Assembly: GCA_034112445.1 (NCBI GenBank)
Contig: JAWUVI010000001.1
Span: forward strand, 1-64,000
From: Pelagadaptatus sp034112445
Lineage (GTDB): Bacteria > Pseudomonadota > Gammaproteobacteria > Pseudomonadales > Cellvibrionaceae
Direction of reading: 5' to 3'
DNA length: 64,000 nt
Made by a program: the position numbers and the translations under genes
Notes under the pieces: generated by a model
The model's database searches: none
What the model was told of the DNA's origin: nothing
The model's input: only the letters and a program-made list of their open reading frames with translations
Shown: piece after piece, positions 45,076 through 53,430 of the stretch
Layout: each line of letters starts with the position of its first letter
Numbering within the stretch: the first letter of the stretch is position 1

Positions 45076-46020
45076 ATGCCCACCAACAGTCTTACCGAAT
45101 CCATCAACGCTTTTATTCACTACCTTCAAGTTGAACGTCAATACTCTGAGCATACTCAAACGAGTTACCAACGTGATTTATTGCGTTTTTCAACTTTTAT
45201 TGGCAAAGCCAATATTGGTCAAACACCAACGCTCCAACTAGACGACATCCAATTTCATCATGTGCGCAGCTGTATGAGTCAGTTGCATCGCCAAGGCCTA
45301 GGCCCGAAGAGCCTCCAAAGATGGCTTTCTTCGTTGCGGTCATTCTATAAGTTTTGCCTCAAGCGCGGCATCACCTTAACCGACCCAACCAGCGGCGTCA
45401 GCGCCCCTAAAGCCGCAAAGAAGTTACCTAAAACTCTAGATGCTGATCAGGTCGGACAATACTTAGACGTACAAGGAAATGATTTTATCAGCCTGCGAGA
45501 CCGAGCCATGCTTGAGTTATTTTACTCTAGCGGCTTACGTCTAGCCGAACTGGCCGCGCTGAATTGGCATCACATAGACTTACAGCAGGGGACGGTTAGA
45601 GTCCTAGGTAAAGGCAGTAAAGAACGTGAAGTCCCCGTTGGCCGCCTAGCTATTGATGCACTTATAGACTGGCAAAAGCATTGCTCAGCTGAACCACAGG
45701 ACGCCATATTTATCAGCAAAAAGCGAACCCGGTTAGGCCATCGCAGTATTCAGTTGCGCCTGAAACAACTGAGCCTAACTCAGGATGTCGATCAACCGGT
45801 CACTCCGCATATGTTGCGGCATTCATTTGCCAGCCACTTGTTAGAGTCCAGTGGCGATTTACGGGGTGTACAAGAGCTGCTTGGTCACGCCAATCTTTCT
45901 ACAACTCAAATCTACACTCATTTAGACTTTCAGCACCTGGCCAAGGTGTATGATGATGCCCACCCAAGGGCACAAGCCAATAGTGCGGATAACACGCTTG
46001 ATGGCATAAAAAAAGGCTGA
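45076..46020 (+). CDS. xerC: Tyrosine recombinase XerC
   Basis: A 314-residue site-specific recombinase resolving chromosome dimers at dif with XerD. All catalytic residues are visible: Arg155 (SSGLRLAEL), Lys179 (GKGSKE), His245/Arg248 (HMLRHSF), His271 (LGHANLS) and the nucleophile Tyr280 (QIYTHLD). The N-terminal SAM-like core-binding domain is intact. Its place after dapF-DUF484 identifies it as the housekeeping XerC rather than an integron or phage integrase. The stop codon is inside the terminator stem. Identification is secure. Confidence 0.96.
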   Translation: MPTNSLTESINAFIHYLQVERQYSEHTQTSYQRDLLRFSTFIGKANIGQTPTLQLDDIQFHHVRSCMSQLHRQGLGPKSLQRWLSSLRSFYKFCLKRGITLTDPTSGVSAPKAAKKLPKTLDADQVGQYLDVQGNDFISLRDRAMLELFYSSGLRLAELAALNWHHIDLQQGTVRVLGKGSKEREVPVGRLAIDALIDWQKHCSAEPQDAIFISKKRTRLGHRSIQLRLKQLSLTQDVDQPVTPHMLRHSFASHLLESSGDLRGVQELLGHANLSTTQIYTHLDFQHLAKVYDDAHPRAQANSADNTLDGIKKG

Positions 46021-46037
46021 ATAAATCAGCCTTTTTT
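46009..46037. terminator. Bidirectional intrinsic terminator, xerC / P-II
   Basis: AAAAAAGGCTGA and TCAGCCTTTTTT flank a 5-base loop. The left arm contains the last codons and stop of xerC. The symmetric A/T runs allow it to serve the convergent P-II gene as well. Confidence 0.9.
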
Positions 46038-46059
46038 AAATACGGAAAATGATTAAGCC

Positions 46060-46398
46060 TTAAACCGCATCGCCGCCGGTTTCACCCGTACGAATTCGAA
46101 TGATCTCATCTATAGTTGTGATGAAAATCTTACCGTCACCGATTTTACCGGTATGCGCTGCTTTAGTGATTGCCTCAACAACCTCTTCAACCACTGAATC
46201 TTCAACCGCTAATTCCAGCTTAACTTTTGGCAGGAAATCAACAACGTATTCTGCACCGCGGTATAGCTCTGTATGGCCTTTCTGGCGACCAAAACCTTTT
46301 ACTTCTGTAACGGTCATACCTTGAACGCCAACTTCTGATAAGCCCGAACGCACGTCGTCTAACTTAAAAGGTTTAATGATGGCTGTAATTAATTTCAT
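46060..46398 (-). CDS. glnB: P-II nitrogen regulatory protein (second copy)
   Basis: A 112-residue trimeric P-II signal protein sensing 2-oxoglutarate and ATP/ADP. Uridylylation site Tyr51 in the T-loop (RGAEYVVDF), B-loop TGKIGDGKIF and C-terminal RIRTGETGGDAV are intact. By hand alignment it is about three-quarters identical to the P-II encoded on the other side of the ammonium channel gene. A terminator lies between amtB and this gene, and AGGAG precedes the ATG, so it may be expressed separately. Calling it GlnB rather than GlnK is a guess from position. Confidence 0.85.
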   Translation of the reverse strand: MKLITAIIKPFKLDDVRSGLSEVGVQGMTVTEVKGFGRQKGHTELYRGAEYVVDFLPKVKLELAVEDSVVEEVVEAITKAAHTGKIGDGKIFITTIDEIIRIRTGETGGDAV

Positions 46399-46525
46399 TG
46401 TCTTCTCCTTCCGTCTCTAGTTACTGCGACTTATTATATGTGCCGCTTAAATGCTGCTGCGTACCTTACACTTTCCCTTATTAAAAATCATCCTCGCAGG
46501 CCGACTATCCAATAATGACACGCAT

Positions 46526-46551
46526 AAAAAAACCCGGCCAAGGCCGGGCTT
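46526..46551 (-). terminator. Intrinsic terminator after amtB
   Basis: On the minus strand, CCCGGCC and GGCCGGG with a 2-base spacer are followed by a run of seven T. It lies 24 bp after the amtB stop codon. Confidence 0.9.
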
Positions 46552-46574
46552 TATATTACCAACAACAATCCATC

Positions 46575-47840
46575 TTATTTGTTAGTAAATTCTGGATAGG
46601 CTTCCATACCACATTCAGAACGATCAACACCTTCGTATTCTTCTTCTTCGCTAACACGAATACCCATAACCGCTTTAATGATTGACCAAGCAATCAAGCT
46701 GGTTACAAAGACCCAACCGAAGATAACAAGTGCACCGACAAACTGGCCACCAAAGGTTGCATCAGCATCAGTCATAGGCACAACCATTACACCGAAGAAA
46801 CCAACAACACCGTGAACCGAGATTGCACCGACTGGATCATCAATTTTCATCTTGTCCATTGCCAAGATAGAGAACACAACGATCGCACCACCGGCAGCAC
46901 CGATTAAAGTAGCGGTTAGTGGAGTTGGATCAGCAGGCTCAGCCGTAATCGCAACCAGACCAGCCAATGCACCATTAAGCGCCATGGTTAAATCCGCTTT
47001 ACCGAATAAGATACGAGCGATAAGAAGAGCCGCAATTAAACCGCCAGCTGCTGCAGCGTTAGTATTCAAGAATACGTTAGCCACTTCGTTAGCTACACCG
47101 ATACCACCCAATTTAAGAGTTGAACCGCCGTTAAAACCAAACCAACCCATCCACAAGATGAACGTACCTAAGGTTGCCATTGGCAAGTTAGCACCGGGGA
47201 TAGCAACAGTACCATTAGGACCGTATTTACCCTTACGAGCGCCTAGTAACAATACACCAGCCAAAGCCGCTGCTGCGCCCGCCATGTGAACAATACCTGA
47301 ACCAGCATAATCGCTGTAGTTAAGCTCGCCAATAAACGGTACGGCATCGCCATTCCAAGTCCAGCTGCCTTCTACAGGGTAGATAAAGCCAGTCATAACC
47401 ACTGCGAATGCTAAGAAAGCAAACAACTTCATACGCTCAGCAACCGCGCCAGAAACTATCGACATAGCCGTTGCAACGAACACTACTTGGAAGAAGAAAT
47501 CAGAAGCACCAGAATAAACTGAGTCGCCACCAAAACCCGCTTCAGCTGAAGCCGCTAAAACGCCAGCAATCGCCGCGTCGTCCATTTGCGCAACAGTCGT
47601 TACACCAGAAAGGAAGAAACCGCCGTCATACATTAATTCATAACCACAAACCAAATACATGGTTGAAGCAATCGCAAACAAAGCGATGTTTTTAGTTAAG
47701 ATTTCAGTGGTGTTTTTAGCGCGAACCAAACCCGCTTCTAACATGGCAAAACCAGCTGCCATCCACATTACCAATGCGCCACACACCAAGAAGTAAAAGG
47801 TGTCCATTGCGTATTGCAATTCGTAAATATTATTTTCCAT
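46575..47840 (-). CDS. amtB: Ammonium transporter AmtB
   Basis: A 421-residue Amt/Rh-family channel with about 11 transmembrane helices. Family signatures: FAMLEAGLVRAKN, DFAG-type segment here as DYAGSGIVHMAGAAAALAG, and the late HGVVGFFG with the pore histidine; the first pore histidine is in VHMAG. The C-terminal tail (VSEEEEYEGVDRSECGMEAYPEF, here only residues about 398-420) is the P-II-interacting tail. It follows a glnK gene after 121 bp on the same strand. It imports ammonium under nitrogen limitation and is gated by GlnK. Identification is secure. Confidence 0.95.
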   Translation of the reverse strand: MENNIYELQYAMDTFYFLVCGALVMWMAAGFAMLEAGLVRAKNTTEILTKNIALFAIASTMYLVCGYELMYDGGFFLSGVTTVAQMDDAAIAGVLAASAEAGFGGDSVYSGASDFFFQVVFVATAMSIVSGAVAERMKLFAFLAFAVVMTGFIYPVEGSWTWNGDAVPFIGELNYSDYAGSGIVHMAGAAAALAGVLLLGARKGKYGPNGTVAIPGANLPMATLGTFILWMGWFGFNGGSTLKLGGIGVANEVANVFLNTNAAAAGGLIAALLIARILFGKADLTMALNGALAGLVAITAEPADPTPLTATLIGAAGGAIVVFSILAMDKMKIDDPVGAISVHGVVGFFGVMVVPMTDADATFGGQFVGALVIFGWVFVTSLIAWSIIKAVMGIRVSEEEEYEGVDRSECGMEAYPEFTNK

Positions 47841-47961
47841 TGTTGTTCTCCGGAAAGTAAGAATGAAACATTTAAAATGTTTTTAAGAAATTTTAAAGCC
47901 ACTACCGCCGTGGAAGGTCCATTTCTGGTTCCACTTTTTGCTTTAGCTGTTTGAAAATTTA

Positions 47962-48300
47962 TTAAACTGCGTCGTCACCGGTTTCGCCGGTACGGATGCG
48001 GATAACTTGTTCCAGAGCGGAAACAAATATTTTGCCATCACCAATTTTGCCGCTGTGAGCCGCTTTAGAAATAGTCTCTACCACTGAATCTAACAACTCG
48101 TCACTGACGGCCGCTTCGATTTTAGTTTTAGGGAGAAAATCCACAACGTATTCAGCACCACGATACAATTCGGTGTGACCTTTTTGACGTCCGAAGCCTT
48201 TCACTTCAGTAACAGTAATGCCTTGAACACCAATTTCAGATAATGCTTCACGTACAGCATCTAACATAAAAGGCTTAATAACAGCCGTAACTAATTTCAT
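47962..48300 (-). CDS. glnK: P-II nitrogen regulatory protein GlnK
   Basis: A 112-residue P-II protein with Tyr51 in the T-loop, B-loop SGKIGDGKIF and conserved C-terminus RIRTGETGDDAV. Its place immediately upstream of amtB makes it the GlnK that docks on the channel. The gene lies downstream of a porin gene on the same strand, with an attenuator-like hairpin between, and a sigma-54 promoter candidate upstream of the porin. Identification is secure. Confidence 0.94.
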   Translation of the reverse strand: MKLVTAVIKPFMLDAVREALSEIGVQGITVTEVKGFGRQKGHTELYRGAEYVVDFLPKTKIEAAVSDELLDSVVETISKAAHSGKIGDGKIFVSALEQVIRIRTGETGDDAV

Positions 48301-48341
48301 ATTGAGCTCCTAAATAAGACGCTGCCACCGCGCCTTTTTGA

Positions 48342-48367
48342 GAAAAATCCGAGCGCCTAGCGCCCGG
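48342..48367 (-). terminator. Attenuator-like hairpin between porin gene and glnK
   Basis: On the minus strand, CCGGGCGC, a TAG loop and GCGCTCGG form 7-8 pairs (one imperfect), followed by ATTTTTC. It lies 17 bp after the porin stop codon and 42 bp before glnK. Partial termination here would give more porin than GlnK/AmtB from one promoter. Confidence 0.65.
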
Positions 48368-48383
48368 TTTATATCAAGAGATC

Positions 48384-49091
48384 TTAAAGATCGAAAGACT
48401 TGCTTACGTCTAGGAAGAAGTAACCGTCGCCTGATGCGTCATCATCAGTATCACTATCAACGGCAAAGGTTTTACCCAGTGTAGCCGTTACATCTAAGCC
48501 TACAACTTCGCCTGAAGCAGTTACTTCAAAGTGCTTGTACTCTGATTCCCAGTCATTATTGTCGCCTTCATCTTCATAAGCACCAACAGTTGCACCGAAA
48601 ACTTCACCAGACCAACTGATTGAAGCATAAGTGTAATCGCCTTCTTCAGCAGTAGGGTCTTCTTCGTCCCAATCGCCATCACCATCAACATAAGATACTG
48701 AAAAAGCACCCATGCCTACAGATAATGCAATTTCGCTTTCACTATCAGAAGTGTAAGTGTACTCATACATGTTATAAGCAACATCTACCCACAGACCGTT
48801 TTCAAATTCAAAACCGTAACCAACATAGAAGTCAGTTTCTAAACCGTCATCACCGCCATCACGACCGTCACCACCGTTATCACTGATGATCCAAGTACCA
48901 GCGTAAAAACCGCCAACAGCCGCATCTAAGCTGCCATAAGCACCAGCATCACCAAGATTTGAACCACGGAAATAGTAGTCAGTTACAAAACCGGCAGTTG
49001 CAGAATATTCTGCTTCAGCCATAACAGGAGCAGTTGCTAGAGCGCCAGTCGTTAACGCGATAGCCGCCGCTAATTTAGTCATTTTATTCAT
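48384..49091 (-). CDS. TorF family putative porin of the nitrogen operon
   Basis: A 235-residue outer-membrane protein. The signal peptide (about 1-25, ending APVMAEA) is followed by YSATAGFVTDYYFRGSNLG, the hallmark of the TIGR02001/TorF putative porin family. The body is rich in acidic residues and alternating aromatic strands, ending in a hydrophobic-aromatic strand FFLDVSKSFDL suited to barrel assembly. Homologues are found directly upstream of glnK-amtB in other beta- and gammaproteobacteria, and a role as an outer-membrane path for ammonium or small nitrogen compounds is inferred. Transport has not been shown to my knowledge. Confidence 0.85.
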   Translation of the reverse strand: MNKMTKLAAAIALTTGALATAPVMAEAEYSATAGFVTDYYFRGSNLGDAGAYGSLDAAVGGFYAGTWIISDNGGDGRDGGDDGLETDFYVGYGFEFENGLWVDVAYNMYEYTYTSDSESEIALSVGMGAFSVSYVDGDGDWDEEDPTAEEGDYTYASISWSGEVFGATVGAYEDEGDNNDWESEYKHFEVTASGEVVGLDVTATLGKTFAVDSDTDDDASGDGYFFLDVSKSFDL

Positions 49092-49193
49092 GAGTGTTTC
49101 CTCTCGTAATGATTAAGTATATTTTGTTAAAAATTGCAGCTTGCGGCCTTTTATGATCGTTCTTAGGTCTTACAAACTGACTTGCCCCACATA

Positions 49194-49209
49194 TGCACAC
49201 GGCTTGCCA
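49194..49209 (-). promoter_or_regulatory. Sigma-54 (-24/-12) promoter for porin-glnK-amtB
   Basis: On the minus strand, TGGCAAGCCGTGTGCA matches the sigma-54 consensus TGGCACGnnnnTTGCW at 10 of 12 specified positions, including the essential GG and GC with correct spacing. It lies about 100 bp upstream of the porin start codon, pointing towards it. This predicts RpoN and NtrC control. Confidence 0.75.
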
Positions 49210-49251
49210 ACTTTATAATATTGTTATTATTCAGTGGCTTACAGTGATTTA

Positions 49252-49310
49252 GCGCCACTTGGGTGGCATGGGCGCAAACATCAAACGGCACCAGAGCTCA
49301 ATATTGGTGC
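49252..49310 (-). promoter_or_regulatory. Candidate NtrC-binding sites upstream of the sigma-54 promoter
   Basis: GCGCC-N5-GGTGG at 49252-49266 matches the NtrC dyad GCACC-N5-GGTGC at 8 of 10 positions. Further on, separate GCACC (49288-49292) and GGTGC (49306-49310) half-sites occur 13 bases apart. They sit about 70-130 bp upstream of the predicted start, the usual enhancer distance. The rest of the 376-bp gap up to ubiK holds no gene that I can support. Confidence 0.5.
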
Positions 49311-49423
49311 GCGTTTCAAGGGCTAACTAAGTTATAGCACCGCTTTAGTGCGTCAGGCAAGACTTCGCCAAGCAAAAACACGGACAGGCTATAAAAATAT
49401 CGTTATGATGCGGTACTTACACA

Positions 49424-49455
49424 ATAAACTGACCAAGATATAAACTGACCCTACT
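49424..49455 (+). repeat. 16-bp tandem duplication upstream of ubiK
   Basis: ATAAACTGACCAAGAT is followed directly by ATAAACTGACCCTACT. It ends 12 bp before the ubiK start codon, in the 5' leader. Confidence 0.65.
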
Positions 49456-49467
49456 CAGAGACATACC

Positions 49468-49707
49468 ATGATTGAGAACATTGCCCGCACAATTTTTAGT
49501 GAAGTGAAAAACGCTATCCCCACTCAAGTAACCGATCTACCTGAGAAAGAGCTTCGGGCATTGCTTGAAGGCGTACTCAAGAAACTCAACTTAGTCTCTC
49601 GTGAAGAGTTTGATGCTCAACAGGCCGTTCTGGGAAGAACCCGCTCAAAAGTAGAAGCCTTAGAAAAACAACTGGTCGAACTTGAAGCTTTAACCGCACA
49701 AAAATAA
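49468..49707 (+). CDS. ubiK: Ubiquinone biosynthesis accessory factor UbiK
   Basis: A 79-residue BMFP/YqiC-family coiled-coil protein. The N-terminal amphipathic helix (IENIARTIFSEV) and the motif LVSREEFDAQQAVLGRTRSK are typical, with a C-terminal trimeric coiled coil. UbiK partners UbiJ in the aerobic ubiquinone-synthesis complex and binds lipids. It lies between the nitrogen cluster and yifB, as in Pseudomonas. Identification is secure. Confidence 0.92.
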   Translation: MIENIARTIFSEVKNAIPTQVTDLPEKELRALLEGVLKKLNLVSREEFDAQQAVLGRTRSKVEALEKQLVELEALTAQK

Positions 49708-49771
49708 TTCCTTTGGCCGATAGCGGTTAACCACAAAACAGATAACTCTCGTTGTTTTTTAGGAAGTTATC

Positions 49772-51295
49772 ATGTCGCTTGCCACCGTTTACAGTCGATC
49801 TCGGCTAGGAATAAACGCCCCACTTATTACCATTGAAGTCCATTTGTCCAACGGCTTACCTTCGCTTTCAATTGTGGGGCTACCAGAAACGGCGGTACGC
49901 GAAAGTAAAGATCGGGTTCGCAGCGCCATACTCAATAGCCAATTTGAATTTCCGGCTCGCCGCATTACCATTAATTTAGCTCCCGCCGATTTACCCAAGC
50001 AGGGCGGTCAATTTGATTTAGCCATTGCTCTAGGTGTACTGGCCGCATCAGGTCAAATTCCGACTGACACACTGGGAGATTATGAGTTCATTGGCGAGCT
50101 TTCGCTAAATGGCGAACTGCGCAGCACCAAAGGCAGCCTTCCCGCCGCCATTGCCTGTGCGGCAGCAAAGCGCAAACTGATTTGCTGTGCCGACAACGCT
50201 TTAGAGGCCTCATTAAGCGAAGCAACCTCAGTCTTAGGCAGCAAATCACTACTTCAAACCTGTGCGCACTTGTGTGGACAAACCCTCTTAACACCCATAC
50301 AGGCTCCCAACTTTGCAATCGTCGATACTCACTCTTTAGACCTGCTCGATGTAAAAGGTCAATTACAAGCCAAGCGCGCCCTAGAAATAGCCGCCGCCGG
50401 TAAGCATCACTTACTTTTATTTGGGCCGCCCGGCACCGGCAAATCTATGCTGGCTTCACGTTTACCCAGTATTTTGCCGCCTCTTACCCAAGCCGAAGCC
50501 ATTGACGTTGCCCAAGTGCTTTCCATCACTAACAGTCAACCTCTTAGTCACTATCCCGCTCGTCCTTTCAGTGCACCGCACCATACGGCATCAGCCGCTG
50601 CTTTAGTCGGCGGGGGTTCACAGCCGCAACCCGGGGAGATTACTGTGGCCAATCATGGGGTCTTGTTTTTAGATGAGCTACCTGAGTTTCAACGGCAAGT
50701 CTTAGAAGTTTTACGCGAACCGCTAGAAAACGGTTTTATCCGTATTTCCCGTGCCTGCGCACAAGTTGAATTTCCAGCTCAGTTTCAGTTAATAGCTGCC
50801 ATGAACCCGTGCCCCTGCGGCTATTATGGTTACGGTAATTCCAATAATTATGTAAACAGTTCGCGTTGTCAGTGCAGCGCTGAAAAAATACGCCGTTATC
50901 GCTCGAAAGTATCAGGGCCACTATTAGATAGGATTGATTTACACGTACCAGTTCAAGCCTTAAAACAAGGAGAACTGCACACAGCCACTCAAGGCGATAG
51001 CTCGGCCACCATTCAACAACGTGTGCTCGCGGCGCGGAAAATTCAGCTCAATAGGCAAGGGCACTGCAATGCTCTTTTATCCAGTCGAGCAATAGACAGC
51101 ATTTGTCGCACCACACTGGTGCAACAAAAAATGCTGGATGGCGCCATGGAAAAATTAGGCTTTTCAGCACGAGCGTTGCACCGTATTTTGAAGGTTGCCC
51201 GTACCATAGCTGACCTTGAAAGCACCGAAATCATTAGTGATGCTCACTTGCATGAGGCACTGGCCTATCGATTGCTGGATAGGCAACAGCAATAG
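49772..51295 (+). CDS. yifB: YifB family Mg-chelatase-like AAA ATPase
   Basis: A 507-residue protein (ComM/YifB family). The N-terminal Lon-like S5 domain (1-170) is followed by a Mg-chelatase AAA domain with Walker A GPPGTGKS at 218-225, sensor segment GEITVANHGVLFLDELPEF and a cysteine cluster NPCPCGYYG...CQCS. The C-terminal helical domain is full length. The homologue ComM is a branch-migration helicase in natural transformation. It is 64 bp after ubiK. Identification of the family is secure. Confidence 0.94.
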   Translation: MSLATVYSRSRLGINAPLITIEVHLSNGLPSLSIVGLPETAVRESKDRVRSAILNSQFEFPARRITINLAPADLPKQGGQFDLAIALGVLAASGQIPTDTLGDYEFIGELSLNGELRSTKGSLPAAIACAAAKRKLICCADNALEASLSEATSVLGSKSLLQTCAHLCGQTLLTPIQAPNFAIVDTHSLDLLDVKGQLQAKRALEIAAAGKHHLLLFGPPGTGKSMLASRLPSILPPLTQAEAIDVAQVLSITNSQPLSHYPARPFSAPHHTASAAALVGGGSQPQPGEITVANHGVLFLDELPEFQRQVLEVLREPLENGFIRISRACAQVEFPAQFQLIAAMNPCPCGYYGYGNSNNYVNSSRCQCSAEKIRRYRSKVSGPLLDRIDLHVPVQALKQGELHTATQGDSSATIQQRVLAARKIQLNRQGHCNALLSSRAIDSICRTTLVQQKMLDGAMEKLGFSARALHRILKVARTIADLESTEIISDAHLHEALAYRLLDRQQQ

Positions 51296-51389
51296 AATCC
51301 GTACTGAAATTAACTGAAACAGGTTGCTACTCAAAAGGGGGTTGTTAGAATGCGACCCTATTTTTATATTGAGTGTTACGACAACCGTC

Positions 51390-53405
51390 ATGACCACATT
51401 AAACCCACGTCAAAAACAAGCCGTTCACTACATAGATGGGCCAAGTCTTGTGTTGGCCGGTGCTGGTAGCGGGAAAACGAGTGTTATCACGCGTAAAATT
51501 GCCTACTTAATTCAACAGTGTGGGATTCCGGCACGCCACATCGCGGCCGTAACCTTTACCAACAAAGCCGCACGTGAAATGAAAGCGCGGGTAACCAGCC
51601 TGATAAAAGGCTCTGCAGGCAAAGGGTTAACCGTTTCAACTTTTCACAACCTTGGCCTGAATATCATTCGCAAGGAATATAAAACCTTAGGATTTAAATC
51701 GGGTTTTTCCATTTTTGACAGTGAGGATGCCCGCTCACTATTAAAAGAAATCATGCTTAAGGATGGTGATTTAGACACTGCACAGCTCGATTCAGCCCAA
51801 TATCAAATATCCAACTGGAAGAATGATTTAGTCGCCCCAGAACAGGCCATCAGTAAGGCCGCCGACGATAATCAAGCTCGCCTAGGTCTTATCTATCAAC
51901 GCTATAACCAAGCTTTACTGGCCTATAACGCGGTAGATTTTGATGATTTAATTTTAATTCCAGCGCAACTATTTTTGAACAACAGCGAAATACTGCAGCG
52001 CTGGCGCCAAAAAATCCGCTACCTACTGGTGGATGAATATCAAGACACCAATTCCAGTCAATATTTATTGGTCAAACTGTTGGTTGGGGATCGTGGAACC
52101 CTCACCGTAGTTGGAGATGACGATCAATCTATCTACGCTTGGCGTGGCGCTCGGCCTGAGAACCTAACACTGTTGAAGCAAGATTTTCCTAATTTAGAGG
52201 TTATCAAGCTAGAGCAAAATTATCGTTCGACCAGCCGTATTTTAAAATGCGCTAACCATTTAATTGCCCACAACCCCCACGAATTTGAAAAGAAGTTGTG
52301 GAGTGACATGGGTGTGGGCGAACCATTGCGTATATTGCGCAGCGCCAATGAAGATGCCGAAGCTGAACGCGTAGCAACTGAAATTTTTATGCAGCGCCAA
52401 AACCGAGGCGCTAAGTTCAGTGACTTTGCCATTCTCTATCGTGGCAATCATCAAGCCCGGTTACTCGAAATCAAATTACAGCAACATCAAATCCCCTACA
52501 CCATTAGTGGAGGAACCTCTTTTTTCGCCAAAACCGAAATAAAAGACATCATGGCTTACTTACGCCTATTGGTGAATTCAGATGATGACAACGCCTTCTT
52601 GCGTATTATTAACACGCCACGCCGACAAATAGGGACGGGAACACTAGAGGCACTTGGGCGCTACGCTACTGAGCGGGATATAAGTTTGTTCGATGCTTGT
52701 AACGAAATCGGTTTGCAGAGCCACATCCCCAAAAAGAACTTAGAACGAATCCTGCGTTTTCACGGCTGGATTTCAAACATAGCCGCCAATGCTCAAAGCG
52801 ATTCAGCCGTTGCCCTCATTCGTGAAATGGTTGAGGACATAGACTATGAATCATGGCTGCACCAAAATGCCAGCTCGCCCAAAGTGGCCGAGCGGCGCTT
52901 AGAGAACGTCTGGTATTTGGTTGACTCAATAAAAAATATTATTGAGCGCGACGATGCCGACGACGGCGAGGGCAGCCTTGAAAGCGCGATAAAAAAATTA
53001 CTCTTGCGTGACATGCTTGAGCAGCAAGAAGAAGACGAGCAGCTCGATCAAGTACAAATGATGACCCTGCACGCCTCCAAAGGTTTAGAGTTCCCCCATG
53101 TCTTTATGGTGGGCATGGAAGAAGAAATACTGCCCCACAGAAACAGTATTGAAGACGACAATATTGAAGAGGAGCGACGTTTAACTTATGTTGGCATTAC
53201 TCGTGCTAGAAAAACCCTAACCATTACTTTGGCTTCTAAGCGTAAACAATTTGGTGAGATACACGACACCACTCCCAGTCGGTTTTTGGATGAGCTGCCA
53301 GAAGACGATATAGAGCGCGAAGGTTTTGGCGAGCACTGCCCTGAAAAGAACAGCCAAACTGGCATCAAGACCTTAAGCAGTCTGCTAGATGGCTTACAAA
53401 TTTAA
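51390..53405 (+). CDS. rep: ATP-dependent DNA helicase Rep
   Basis: A 671-residue superfamily 1A 3'-5' helicase that helps forks through protein barriers. Start MTTLNPRQKQAV at ATG 51390 matches E. coli Rep (673 residues); the longer frame from 51324 has no homology. Visible motifs: Q motif LNPRQKQAV, Walker A AGAGSGKT (23-30), DEYQDTN, GDDDQSIYAWRGA, LEQNYRST and MTLHASKGLEFPHVF. It is distinguished from UvrD by its overall fit and length. The last 17 bases overlap an upstream frame of the next gene, not its likely start. Identification is secure. Confidence 0.95.
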   Translation: MTTLNPRQKQAVHYIDGPSLVLAGAGSGKTSVITRKIAYLIQQCGIPARHIAAVTFTNKAAREMKARVTSLIKGSAGKGLTVSTFHNLGLNIIRKEYKTLGFKSGFSIFDSEDARSLLKEIMLKDGDLDTAQLDSAQYQISNWKNDLVAPEQAISKAADDNQARLGLIYQRYNQALLAYNAVDFDDLILIPAQLFLNNSEILQRWRQKIRYLLVDEYQDTNSSQYLLVKLLVGDRGTLTVVGDDDQSIYAWRGARPENLTLLKQDFPNLEVIKLEQNYRSTSRILKCANHLIAHNPHEFEKKLWSDMGVGEPLRILRSANEDAEAERVATEIFMQRQNRGAKFSDFAILYRGNHQARLLEIKLQQHQIPYTISGGTSFFAKTEIKDIMAYLRLLVNSDDDNAFLRIINTPRRQIGTGTLEALGRYATERDISLFDACNEIGLQSHIPKKNLERILRFHGWISNIAANAQSDSAVALIREMVEDIDYESWLHQNASSPKVAERRLENVWYLVDSIKNIIERDDADDGEGSLESAIKKLLLRDMLEQQEEDEQLDQVQMMTLHASKGLEFPHVFMVGMEEEILPHRNSIEDDNIEEERRLTYVGITRARKTLTITLASKRKQFGEIHDTTPSRFLDELPEDDIEREGFGEHCPEKNSQTGIKTLSSLLDGLQI

Positions 53406-53430
53406 TGATTCACATACCGAGAGACAAACA

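Noticed and set aside
45076..46020. Tyrosine recombinase as a sign of an integron or prophage
   Set aside because: It sits in the conserved dapF-DUF484-xerC order and has no adjacent attachment or cassette features, so it is housekeeping XerC.
46852..47289. 145-residue plus-strand frame opposite amtB
   Set aside because: It is a low-complexity alanine/proline-rich shadow of the amtB coding strand with no family resemblance.
47910..47939. Hairpin GTGGAA...TTCCAC followed by TTTTT between glnK and amtB
   Set aside because: The T-run is on the plus strand while both genes are on the minus strand, so it cannot terminate them; no plus-strand gene precedes it.
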